A DNA stretch of 44,673 bases from the NCBI GenBank assembly GCA_035545275.1, contig DASZYT010000002.1, positions 1 through 44,673 on the forward strand, given 5' to 3'. The notes below the pieces were generated by a model that made no database searches, had not been told where the DNA came from, and saw only the letters and a program-made list of their open reading frames with translations. Position 1 is the stretch's first letter; the number at the start of each line of letters is the position of its first letter. Shown here in pieces: positions 39,009-44,673 of this stretch. The stretch comes from DASZYT01 sp035545275. Its GTDB lineage: Bacteria > Patescibacteriota > Saccharimonadia > Saccharimonadales > UBA4665. A program made the position numbers and the translations under genes.

Positions 39009-39551
39009 TTAACTTTCTAAGGCGGCAATAAGTGCATTATTAAAGGTCGGAATGTCGTCGGGGTTGCGGCTGGTGATGAGGTTGCCGTCAATGACGCATT
39101 CCTGGTCTACCCAGTCGGCTCCGGCATTACGCATATCATCCTGAATGGTGTAGTAGCTGGTGAGCTGCTTGTCCTTGGCGATGCCCGCCGAGGCGAGCAC
39201 CCAAGGCGCATGGCAGATAACCGCCAACGGCTTGCCGTCTTCGCAGGCCTTACGTACCCACTCCCGGGCCTTGTTCTCCATGCGCAGATGGTCGGCGTTG
39301 ACTGCCCCACCAGGCAGAACGACAGCATCATATTCGTCATAGTCTGCCTCGTCGAGCGATTTGTCGCAGTCAAATGTATCGCCCATTTCCACGTGGTTTA
39401 GGCCCTGTACCTTCCCGTCTTCAGCGCCGGCACCGATGACTTCCACAGTGGCGCCCGCAGCTTTGAGCGCGTCAATCGGTCCGGTAAATTCGGGCTGCTC
39501 AAAATAATTGTGTACGAGTACGGCTACTTTTTTGCCTGATACGTCTGCCAT
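39009..39551 (-). CDS. DJ-1/PfpI family protein
   Basis: 180 residues of the class I glutamine-amidotransferase-like superfamily: FEQPEFTGPIDAL (conserved Glu), VVLPGGAVNADHLR, and nucleophile Cys in AVICHAPW with the adjacent His. Characterised members are cysteine peptidases, glyoxalases or deglycases that protect proteins under stress. It closely follows the Bacillus YfkM/PfpI type. AGGAGG precedes the ATG. Third gene of an operon of small proteins (39894 to 38842). Confidence 0.9.
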   Translation of the reverse strand: MADVSGKKVAVLVHNYFEQPEFTGPIDALKAAGATVEVIGAGAEDGKVQGLNHVEMGDTFDCDKSLDEADYDEYDAVVLPGGAVNADHLRMENKAREWVRKACEDGKPLAVICHAPWVLASAGIAKDKQLTSYYTIQDDMRNAGADWVDQECVIDGNLITSRNPDDIPTFNNALIAALES

Positions 39552-39571
39552 TGTTTACCTCCTGGTCTTCA

Positions 39572-39763
39572 TTATTCGCCGCGACGCGAGTGGCGGCGCA
39601 AGGGCTGCACACCGGACGATTTGGTGCTTTTGCTGGGGTGCTGGGTGGCGCGCGTCGGCTGCGTGGTTTCCATGTCAGAACCTGTGACGGACGGCTCTTC
39701 CATCTCCAGCTCGGCGTCTTGTGCTTGATGGGCACGCCGACCCATGTTGCGTGATTTACTCAT
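39572..39763 (-). CDS. small hydrophilic protein (63 aa)
   Basis: 63 residues, low-complexity and hydrophilic, with a basic start (MSKSRNMGRRAHQA), an acidic middle (DAELEMEEP) and a Thr/Ser/Arg-rich end (PLRRHSRRGE). No fold recognised; probably disordered. GGGAGG lies just before the ATG, and the ATG overlaps the stop of the preceding 44-aa ORF (ATGA), arguing for real, coupled translation. 20 nt before PfpI. Confidence 0.6.
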   Translation of the reverse strand: MSKSRNMGRRAHQAQDAELEMEEPSVTGSDMETTQPTRATQHPSKSTKSSGVQPLRRHSRRGE

Positions 39764-39894
39764 GTTTCCTCCCTTTGTCTATTAATAAGCATATGGCTGG
39801 GGTAAATATCGCGGATAAGTGGTGGGCGGCGGTTGCGGTGACGCTTGGGCTTTGGGCGTTCGGGCGTGTCGAGTGAAATGACAGTTATTTTCAT
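39760..39894 (-). CDS. small basic protein (44 aa), first in the PfpI operon
   Basis: Starts ATG 39894 right after AGGAGAGG and ends TGA overlapping the next ATG. Rich in Arg, Pro and Lys (TPERPKPKRHRNRRPP). No family recognised. The ribosome binding site and the 4-nt overlap with the next gene are the main reasons to accept it. Confidence 0.5.
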   Translation of the reverse strand: MKITVISLDTPERPKPKRHRNRRPPLIRDIYPSHMLINRQREET

Positions 39895-39985
39895 TACCTC
39901 TCCTGCTTACCTTACCTACCCTACGCAAAAATAGCCGTTGGGGCAGTTAGAAATTTTGCTGACTGCAAAAATGGGCTACAGCCGA

Positions 39986-40927
39986 CTATTGTTTACGTAG
40001 TAAATGACGGCGATAGAGCGTGGTGCCCAGTATGGTTGTGCCGGCAAATATGCCCACCATCGCGCCAGTACTGCCGGCTCCCGTGTTTGGCAGTGAGGTT
40101 GGAGCAGCGGGCTTGGGCTTTGGGGCGGCAATGGTGATGGATTGTTGGCAGCCGGGCTGCACTGAACTTTCTGTGCCGGTACTAAAGGTTTGCTTCGCGG
40201 TAATGTGATAAGTGCCAGGCTGGGCATAGGTGTGTGTAACTGTGGTATGTGAGGTGTTGAGCGTGTTGCTATCACCAAAGTCATAGAGGGTACTTGTGTA
40301 CGTAGCGCCGTTCTGTGTTGTCGAGACAACGGTGGCAGTAATGGTGTTACCCTTTTGGGTGACAGTGAGCTGCTTACAGGTGGCTGATGGCTGTGGCTTT
40401 GGCTTTACCGCGGTGGCTATGACGGGGTTGCCACAGCTGGGCAGAATGGCAAAAGCGAATTGATTGTTTTTCATTACAACCCAGGCGCTTAACGAATCTT
40501 GTGCAAACGAGACGGAAGGCGGCCGTTTATAAAAGGTGGAGCCCTGGTAGGTTACTTTGGTGCTGCCGGTAATGTTGTCACGACCGGCTGTCGAGGCGTT
40601 GGTAGCAACGGTTTGGCCATTTACTAGAACGTTGCCTGTCTTAGTAACCGTGCCCTGCACCATGGTGGTGCCCAACGCATTAATATCGCTGTTGGTGATG
40701 CCAAAGTAGGCATAGACGTGTTGCACGAATTGATCGGTCGTATAGGTGTGCTGTAGGTCAGAGGCTGCGGCTACTCCACAGTGGACGACGTAATTGTTGT
40801 TGCACGAAGCGGCCGCTACGTCAGAGCTTACTGCGATACTCACGATGCCGGAGCCCATGATGGTGGTGCCTAATAGGACCAGAAATGTACGTTTAATGGT
40901 ATGTCGGAATGGCATGACGATATGCAT
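39986..40927 (-). CDS. LPNTG-anchored surface protein with PKD-like domain
   Basis: 313 residues. A signal peptide (residues ~1-39, positive start then FLVLLGTTIMGSGIVSIAV, cut near VAAAS) leads to a unique domain (~45-165) containing paired cysteines (SCNNNYVVHC, LPSCGNP). A PKD-like beta-sandwich (~190-270) shows YDFGDSNT and HTYAQPGTYHI. A Pro/Lys spacer is followed by LPNTG at 279-283, a hydrophobic stretch and the basic tail RRHLLRKQ: a complete cell-wall sorting signal. It should be processed by a sortase such as the one at 18621-20063. AGGAGG precedes the ATG; the next in-frame ATG (40915) is less well placed. Confidence 0.92.
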   Translation of the reverse strand: MHIVMPFRHTIKRTFLVLLGTTIMGSGIVSIAVSSDVAAASCNNNYVVHCGVAAASDLQHTYTTDQFVQHVYAYFGITNSDINALGTTMVQGTVTKTGNVLVNGQTVATNASTAGRDNITGSTKVTYQGSTFYKRPPSVSFAQDSLSAWVVMKNNQFAFAILPSCGNPVIATAVKPKPQPSATCKQLTVTQKGNTITATVVSTTQNGATYTSTLYDFGDSNTLNTSHTTVTHTYAQPGTYHITAKQTFSTGTESSVQPGCQQSITIAAPKPKPAAPTSLPNTGAGSTGAMVGIFAGTTILGTTLYRRHLLRKQ

Positions 40928-40991
40928 AGCAACCTCCTCTGTCTTAGTGGTATCTCTGTGTTTTCATTAACTCACCACCCTTGGAGGCGGT

Positions 40992-41007
40992 CAGTAGCAT
41001 ATCTTAC
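40992..41007 (-). promoter_or_regulatory. possible fourth copy of the shared upstream motif
   Basis: GTAAGATATGCTACTG on the minus strand, matching 12 of 16 bases of the motif at 35341, ~55 nt upstream of the AGGAGG of the LPNTG-protein gene. The downstream CGCTA element is not seen, so this is tentative. Confidence 0.3.
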
Positions 41008-41025
41008 AAGACGCAGCGGTAATCG

Positions 41026-42204
41026 CTACAAGATGTCTTTACGAGGCTTAGAAGTGGCCACTTTTTTGGGTTTTTTCACAGGTAGCGTCCGCAAAAGCTC
41101 GGGCGAAATTTGGGTCGCGCGAAATGCGGCCAGGATTTTTTGAAAGGCAGCTTCATACCCCGCGGCCATCCGCTCAAACGAAAAGTTTTGCGTGGCGTGT
41201 TCGTGGCAGGCCTGGCGGCTAATGGCGTCAATTTTACGGACGGCTCGAGCCATTTGGGGTACTGTGTCGACAATGAAGCCGGTTTGTTTATCCTTTACTA
41301 CTTCACATACCGAGCCGCGACGAAACGCGATGACCGGTGTACCGCAGCTCATGGCCTCCGCCATGGTCATGCCAAATGGCTCTTCCCAGCGGATGGGCAT
41401 CAAGAATGCCTTAGCCTTTTGATAATACGCCGCCAGCTCGTGGTGCGGCACAAAGCCCAGATATTTAATTTTGCGGCCAAGGTGCGGTCTGACGTAGCGG
41501 TCAAAATAGGCCCGCTGATCGGGATAGGTCGGGCCAATGATGAGCAAGCGATCGCCCGTTCGTTGTGCTACCTGGATGGCTTCTTTTACCCCTTTGTCGG
41601 GCACAATACGGGCCGCAAACAGCAGGTAGTTTTCATGCGTGTCTGAATATTTAAAAAGCTTCGTATCGATGCCATTGTAGACAGTTTCGGCATAAGGCAA
41701 ATGCGGGGCGAGACGACGCTGATTGTTTGAAATAGAAATATAGTGCTGGTTGGGCGAGTTGTACATCTCAAGCACCTCTTGATATAGGGGTGAGAGGGCT
41801 TCGTGCAGCGTGTAAACCACGGGCACGTCGGGATAAAGGCTCACGAACGGTAGTGCTGCCTCCGGGTGGTGAAAATGGAGCAAATCGTACTCGCCGCGGC
41901 TCGCACGCTCAAACATTTCGCGGGCCATGTAATAGTCCCAGAGCCCTGGGGTGTAGTGATTCATAAGGTCGGGGGTATCAAGCAAGTGGCGAAACTCAGC
42001 GTGGTTGCGCGCAATGGGACGCAAACCCAACGTAACTACGTTGCTCCTGCGCAAATGGCTGCCCTTTGGGCCAAAAAAATCCACGCTGTGGCCTAGCTTC
42101 GCTAATCCTTCGCTGATTTCTACCGCGAGGTCAATGGGAGCATAAAGCATGTCAGCAGGTCGTGGCGCTGGAATGTAGCCACGCACCATGGTCGCGATTT
42201 TCAT
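41026..42204 (-). CDS. GT4-family glycosyltransferase
   Basis: 392 residues of the GT-B fold, family 4. The N-terminal acceptor domain starts MKIATMVRGYIPAP with GLAKLGHSVDFFGP and HFHHPEAALPF. The C-terminal nucleotide-sugar domain has VYNGIDT, FAARIVPDKGV, and the EX7E motif in PIRWEEPFGMTMAEAMSCGTPVIAF. Likely transfers a sugar from a nucleotide donor to a lipid or surface glycan. GGGGAGG precedes the ATG, with a TATAAT box ~30 nt upstream. A basic C-terminal tail may bind the membrane. Confidence 0.9.
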   Translation of the reverse strand: MKIATMVRGYIPAPRPADMLYAPIDLAVEISEGLAKLGHSVDFFGPKGSHLRRSNVVTLGLRPIARNHAEFRHLLDTPDLMNHYTPGLWDYYMAREMFERASRGEYDLLHFHHPEAALPFVSLYPDVPVVYTLHEALSPLYQEVLEMYNSPNQHYISISNNQRRLAPHLPYAETVYNGIDTKLFKYSDTHENYLLFAARIVPDKGVKEAIQVAQRTGDRLLIIGPTYPDQRAYFDRYVRPHLGRKIKYLGFVPHHELAAYYQKAKAFLMPIRWEEPFGMTMAEAMSCGTPVIAFRRGSVCEVVKDKQTGFIVDTVPQMARAVRKIDAISRQACHEHATQNFSFERMAAGYEAAFQKILAAFRATQISPELLRTLPVKKPKKVATSKPRKDIL

Positions 42205-42256
42205 AGACCTCCCCTAGTGCTTCTCATTATAACACTTATGGGTAGGCTGAGGATGT

Positions 42257-42303
42257 GTGAGATTTTTGGCTGCTAACAGTGTAGTCTCGCCCTACGCTAG
42301 TAT
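42257..42303 (+). promoter_or_regulatory. shared upstream motif of small SD-led genes (copy 1)
   Basis: GTGAGATTTTTGGCTG (42257-42272), then after 22 nt CGCTAGTAT (42295-42303), then AAGGAGG. The same motif, with one difference in 16, precedes the gene at 42764. Confidence 0.55.
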
Positions 42304-42323
42304 GGTAACCAAGGAGGTTGGTG

Positions 42324-42686
42324 ATGCAATATCGTGAACTCGTGAAAACAGTGCAAGATCACTCCGGTTTTTCCGGCCAGGAATCCGAGCAAGCGCTGCG
42401 CCTGGTGGTGGAATCGTTGGCAGCGCAACTGACCGACGATGAGCGGAGGGACTTTGCCAGCCAGTTGCCGCTGGAGCTCAAAGAGTTGGCACTGGAAGCG
42501 GCCGCTGACAAAATGGAGCCTGAGGAGTTGTGTGAAGAGCTGAGCGAACTTGAAGAAATAGACGAAGGCCACGCCAAGAAGCAGATATTTGCAGTGTGGG
42601 AAACACTGAAGGATAGTTTGAGCGACGGGCAAATCCGCCACATCCGTGACCAGCTAAGCCAGCGGTGGTTAGCCTGGCTTCACTAA
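42324..42686 (+). CDS. DUF2267 protein
   Basis: 120 residues from ATG 42324 (TTG and GTG codons just upstream are less well placed after AAGGAGG). The sequence fits DUF2267: YRELVKTVQDHSGFSG, ALRLVVESLAAQLTDDERR and FASQLPLELKELAL, with a second helical half (EIDEGHAKKQIFAVWETLKD). All-helical, acidic, cytosolic. Function unknown; the family is often found near stress and redox genes. Shares its upstream motif with the mini-protein gene that follows. Confidence 0.88.
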   Translation: MQYRELVKTVQDHSGFSGQESEQALRLVVESLAAQLTDDERRDFASQLPLELKELALEAAADKMEPEELCEELSELEEIDEGHAKKQIFAVWETLKDSLSDGQIRHIRDQLSQRWLAWLH

Positions 42687-42692
42687 ACAGGC

Positions 42693-42734
42693 GTAAGATT
42701 TTTGGCTGTAACCCACGTGCCCCTTCGCTATGCT
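42693..42734 (+). promoter_or_regulatory. shared upstream motif of small SD-led genes (copy 2)
   Basis: GTAAGATTTTTGGCTG (42693-42708), then after 17 nt CGCTATGCT (42726-42734), then AAAGGAGG. It lies right after the DUF2267 stop, so this gene has its own promoter. Confidence 0.55.
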
Positions 42735-42763
42735 GGAGGCACTAACTAATAAAGGAGGTACAT

Positions 42764-42919
42764 ATGGCAAATGACGCACAAGACGATCCGGATTTGATGG
42801 ATCCAGATGCGTATGAAAATCGCGAAGACATGGACGGCGTGCAGCGCGATATGAATGAGGCCGATCGGATGGATACGAGCGGCTTTGAAGACGACGAAGA
42901 CACCGAGCGCCCGCTGTAG
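42764..42919 (+). CDS. small very acidic protein (51 aa)
   Basis: Starts ATG 42764 after AAAGGAGG and ends TAG at 42919. Composed mainly of Asp, Glu, Met, Arg and Asn (MANDAQDDPDLMDPDAYENR at the start, GFEDDEDTERPL at the end), so strongly negative and probably unstructured alone. No family recognised. A terminator follows at once. Same upstream motif as the DUF2267 gene and the charged mini-protein at 35411. Confidence 0.8.
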   Translation: MANDAQDDPDLMDPDAYENREDMDGVQRDMNEADRMDTSGFEDDEDTERPL

Positions 42920-42940
42920 CCTAGCAATATTGAGCGGCCC

Positions 42941-42969
42941 AAGACCCAGCCCTTGTGCCGGGTCTTTTT
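42941..42969 (+). terminator. intrinsic terminator after the acidic mini-protein
   Basis: AAGACCC pairs with GGGTCTT, with an inner GC/GC and a loop containing CTTGT, followed by TTT. It lies 21 bp after the stop and also just beyond the stop of the convergent secreted-protein gene. Confidence 0.85.
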
Positions 42970-42971
42970 AA

Positions 42972-43730
42972 TTAATACGAAATCCCTGAGGCCGTGACAA
43001 CTTGTTTCCATGGTCCGTTGGGTACGTGTGTAGCCTCCACGAATCGCCATGATACCGTGCCTTCTCCGCTCAGGTTGAGGTAGTCGTTCATAGCGGGCGA
43101 TAGGTCAAGGCCGGCGTGCTGCTGCGGAGCTGCTCCCTTAAACACATAGGCGCCGTCATTTTCGCCAAACGGGCCCACGTCTTCCCACTGCGCATAGGCC
43201 GTTTTGCCTTGGAACGAAACTTCTATCCATCGGTTTTTGACTAAGGATTGGCGGGCCGGGGGCGGCCCCTTGTACCATGGGATTTGCTGGAGGATAGCGG
43301 CCGCTTTAAGGTTGCCATTGCTATCGTAATCGTTAAATGGCAGTGCAAAGTAAAAGGCATTTTCTTTGGGTACAAACGCACAGGGCCGGTACCCGCAACG
43401 CTTGTCCGGATTGTCTACGCCACCAAACTCTTTGACCCAATTATCGACCCACGCCGAAGATACGTTGCTGATGCCTTTGTTGTCTGTGTCGCCCGGCTCG
43501 CCTACCCAAAACATCGTGGCAGTTATGGCATTGTGCAACGGATAGCCTGATGGCGTAGAAGGTGGCTGCGTCGTCTGGGAGGTGGGCGGGGCCTTTGGCG
43601 CTTGATCGCCCGTCTGTAGGTCTTGCACACTGAAAGCGATAGCTCCTAGGACGACAAGACCAGCTGCAGCCAGAGCAAGCAGCCTACGCCGGCGGCGCCA
43701 GGGCGAAACTTCGGGAAAGGTGTCATGCAT
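42972..43730 (-). CDS. secreted/anchored protein with barrel-like domain
   Basis: 252 residues from ATG 43730. A basic start (SPWRRRRRLL) and hydrophobic stretch (ALAAAGLVVLGAIAFSV, ~15-33) act as signal or anchor; a Thr/Pro-rich linker follows. The outer domain (~70-252) contains ITATMFWVGEPGD, NAFYFALPFNDYD, RWIEVSFQGKTAYAQWEDVGPFGENDGAYVF and GLDLSPAMNDYL. The VGPF...D...GLDLSPA pattern recalls double-psi beta-barrel proteins of the RlpA/expansin kind that act on cell-wall polymers, with Asp in EDVGPF as a candidate catalytic residue. Two cysteines (KRCGYRPCAF) could form a disulfide. The family assignment is tentative. Confidence 0.6.
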   Translation of the reverse strand: MHDTFPEVSPWRRRRRLLALAAAGLVVLGAIAFSVQDLQTGDQAPKAPPTSQTTQPPSTPSGYPLHNAITATMFWVGEPGDTDNKGISNVSSAWVDNWVKEFGGVDNPDKRCGYRPCAFVPKENAFYFALPFNDYDSNGNLKAAAILQQIPWYKGPPPARQSLVKNRWIEVSFQGKTAYAQWEDVGPFGENDGAYVFKGAAPQQHAGLDLSPAMNDYLNLSGEGTVSWRFVEATHVPNGPWKQVVTASGISY

Positions 43731-43838
43731 AGCTATCCCCAACTATAGCGCTAAAGGCGGCTACCGGTGTAACTATTTTTACTTCACATCTGTGAAGTAG
43801 GTGCTCTACTGAGAGTAGGTAGATAACAAGGGGGAGCC

Positions 43839-44673
43839 GTGCCTAACGACCAAGAACGACCAGTCTTTTATGACCACACGGGCACGCGCTGGCGGATAGT
43901 AAAAGTGTGCGTGCTACTCCTGCTGGCACTCGCGGTGGGGTTTGGCGCATATGTGCTGCCCAGGATGTGGCGCACAACCCGAGTAACGGCATATGCTGCT
44001 CCAAGCGTAGCTACCGTAAAATCTCCCCTGCCGCCTAGTACTCTGTCGCCGGCGATGCTGGCAGAGATTATTAATCAGTCCAATGTCCCTATCATCGGGA
44101 GCGGGCCACTTGCACGAGTGGTGCACGTAACTCATACGGCCGCAGGCTATGTGGCCGTGCCAGTGTATGGTCATAGTCCGGCCGAACTACTACCCACCAG
44201 TGAAGGCCAAGCGGTTGGGTCTCATACGTATGCTATTGAGAGTTACGGTCAGACCAGCAACAAACGCATTGCGCTAACGTTTGATGATGGCCCGGATCCA
44301 ACCTGGACCCCAAAAATTTTGGACGAGCTATCGCGTTACCACGTTCAGGCGACGTTTTTTGAAATTGGCCGTGAAGTTGTGAAGTATCCTGCCATTACAA
44401 ACCGAGTGGTGCAGGAAGGCCATGTGGTGGGCAGCCACACGTTTGACCACGTAAACTTTGACACCATGGGCGAATCGCGGGCGGCACAAGAAATTAACCA
44501 AACTCAGCGTGTTATCCGAGCGGTCACTGGCCACAGTACGTCGTTTTTGAGACTTCCCTACGGGGGTAATGATCCACAGTCGTTGCGCGATTTTGTGCGC
44601 GGCATTTTGGAGGCTCAAAAACAAGGCTACGTCGTGACCTATTATCAGTTTGACTCCAACGACTGGCTGTTTT
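43839..44673 (+). CDS. polysaccharide deacetylase (NodB domain), 3' truncated by window
   Basis: At least 278 residues, continuing past the window. GTG start at 43839 after GGGGGAG. One membrane helix (~22-43, VKVCVLLLLALAVGFGAYVL), a ~100-residue unknown outer region, then a NodB catalytic domain: TFDDGPD (metal-binding and catalytic Asp), GSHTFDH (two metal His), RLPYGG, and DSNDW near the end. It removes acetyl groups from N-acetylated sugars in peptidoglycan or surface glycans. In Patescibacteria such genes are sometimes fused to a glycosyltransferase; the missing 3' part would show this. Confidence 0.9.
   Translation, partial: MPNDQERPVFYDHTGTRWRIVKVCVLLLLALAVGFGAYVLPRMWRTTRVTAYAAPSVATVKSPLPPSTLSPAMLAEIINQSNVPIIGSGPLARVVHVTHTAAGYVAVPVYGHSPAELLPTSEGQAVGSHTYAIESYGQTSNKRIALTFDDGPDPTWTPKILDELSRYHVQATFFEIGREVVKYPAITNRVVQEGHVVGSHTFDHVNFDTMGESRAAQEINQTQRVIRAVTGHSTSFLRLPYGGNDPQSLRDFVRGILEAQKQGYVVTYYQFDSNDWLF

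Noticed and set aside
39793..39876. 27-codon plus-strand ORF (MAGVNIADKWW...)
   Set aside because: No ribosome binding site, and it lies opposite the better supported 44-aa ORF.
1..44673. UGA recoding as in Gracilibacteria/Absconditabacteria
   Set aside because: Several genes (marP-like, the 319-aa gene, the 44-aa ORF) end in TGA at the expected place and no core gene has an internal TGA.

Overview
The window looks like a chromosomal segment of a Patescibacteria/CPR bacterium, most likely in or near Saccharimonadia (TM7). This is inferred from gene content, not from a phylogenetic marker. The supporting signs are Gram-positive-type surface genes (a sortase, an LPNTG-anchored protein, a MarP-like membrane protease with a VKOR), many small lineage-specific proteins, and many genes whose -10 box lies only 6-8 nt before the start codon, as in leaderless mRNAs. 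The standard genetic code is used: UGA ends several genes. No phage, insertion sequence or CRISPR array was seen.

Layout. 1-3937: end of an unknown gene, pth-der (translation), an unknown 319-aa protein, and an RluB-type pseudouridine synthase. 3963-6665: a histidine kinase and a response regulator with a 300-residue Pro/Ala-rich tail. 6666-7409: no protein gene, but two long hairpins, tRNA-Glu(CTC), and a tandem array in which the tRNA 3' end, a terminator and a covarying structured element repeat. 7410-10737: a small membrane protein, a TylF-like methyltransferase, and an umuC operon whose UmuD-like protein lacks both catalytic residues. 11061-15777: gltX, a DUF3048 lipoprotein-like protein and a second kinase/regulator pair. 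15823-20063: cell-surface proteins (His-rich DUF4367-like, PEGA/propeller) and a sortase. 20155-25440: tRNA-Leu(CAA), a tightly overlapping hydrolase operon, xth, pyrH and tRNA-Ser(GGA). 25566-27691: a MacB-like ABC transporter. 27697-31770: an Nramp-like transporter, VKOR, MarP-like protease and acyltransferase. 31862-34782: pgl-gnd-zwf, the whole oxidative pentose phosphate branch as one operon. 34800-38736: a membrane hydrolase, a small helical protein, a DEAD-box helicase and typA. 38842-43730: small proteins with strong Shine-Dalgarno sites, a PfpI/DJ-1 protein, the LPNTG surface protein, a glycosyltransferase, DUF2267, an acidic mini-protein and a secreted protein. 43839-end: a polysaccharide deacetylase cut by the window edge.

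How it fits together. Two expression styles alternate. Housekeeping genes (der, rluB, gltX, xth, pgl, VKOR, marP) have a TATACT/TATAAT box directly before the start codon and no ribosome binding site. Small, stress-like, SOS-like and surface genes have strong AGGAGG sites and 5' leaders, and at least three of them share an upstream sequence motif. The sortase at 18621-20063 is the obvious enzyme for the LPNTG protein at 39986-40927. VKOR probably supplies the oxidising step for extracytoplasmic disulfides, such as the one expected in the neighbouring MarP-like protease.
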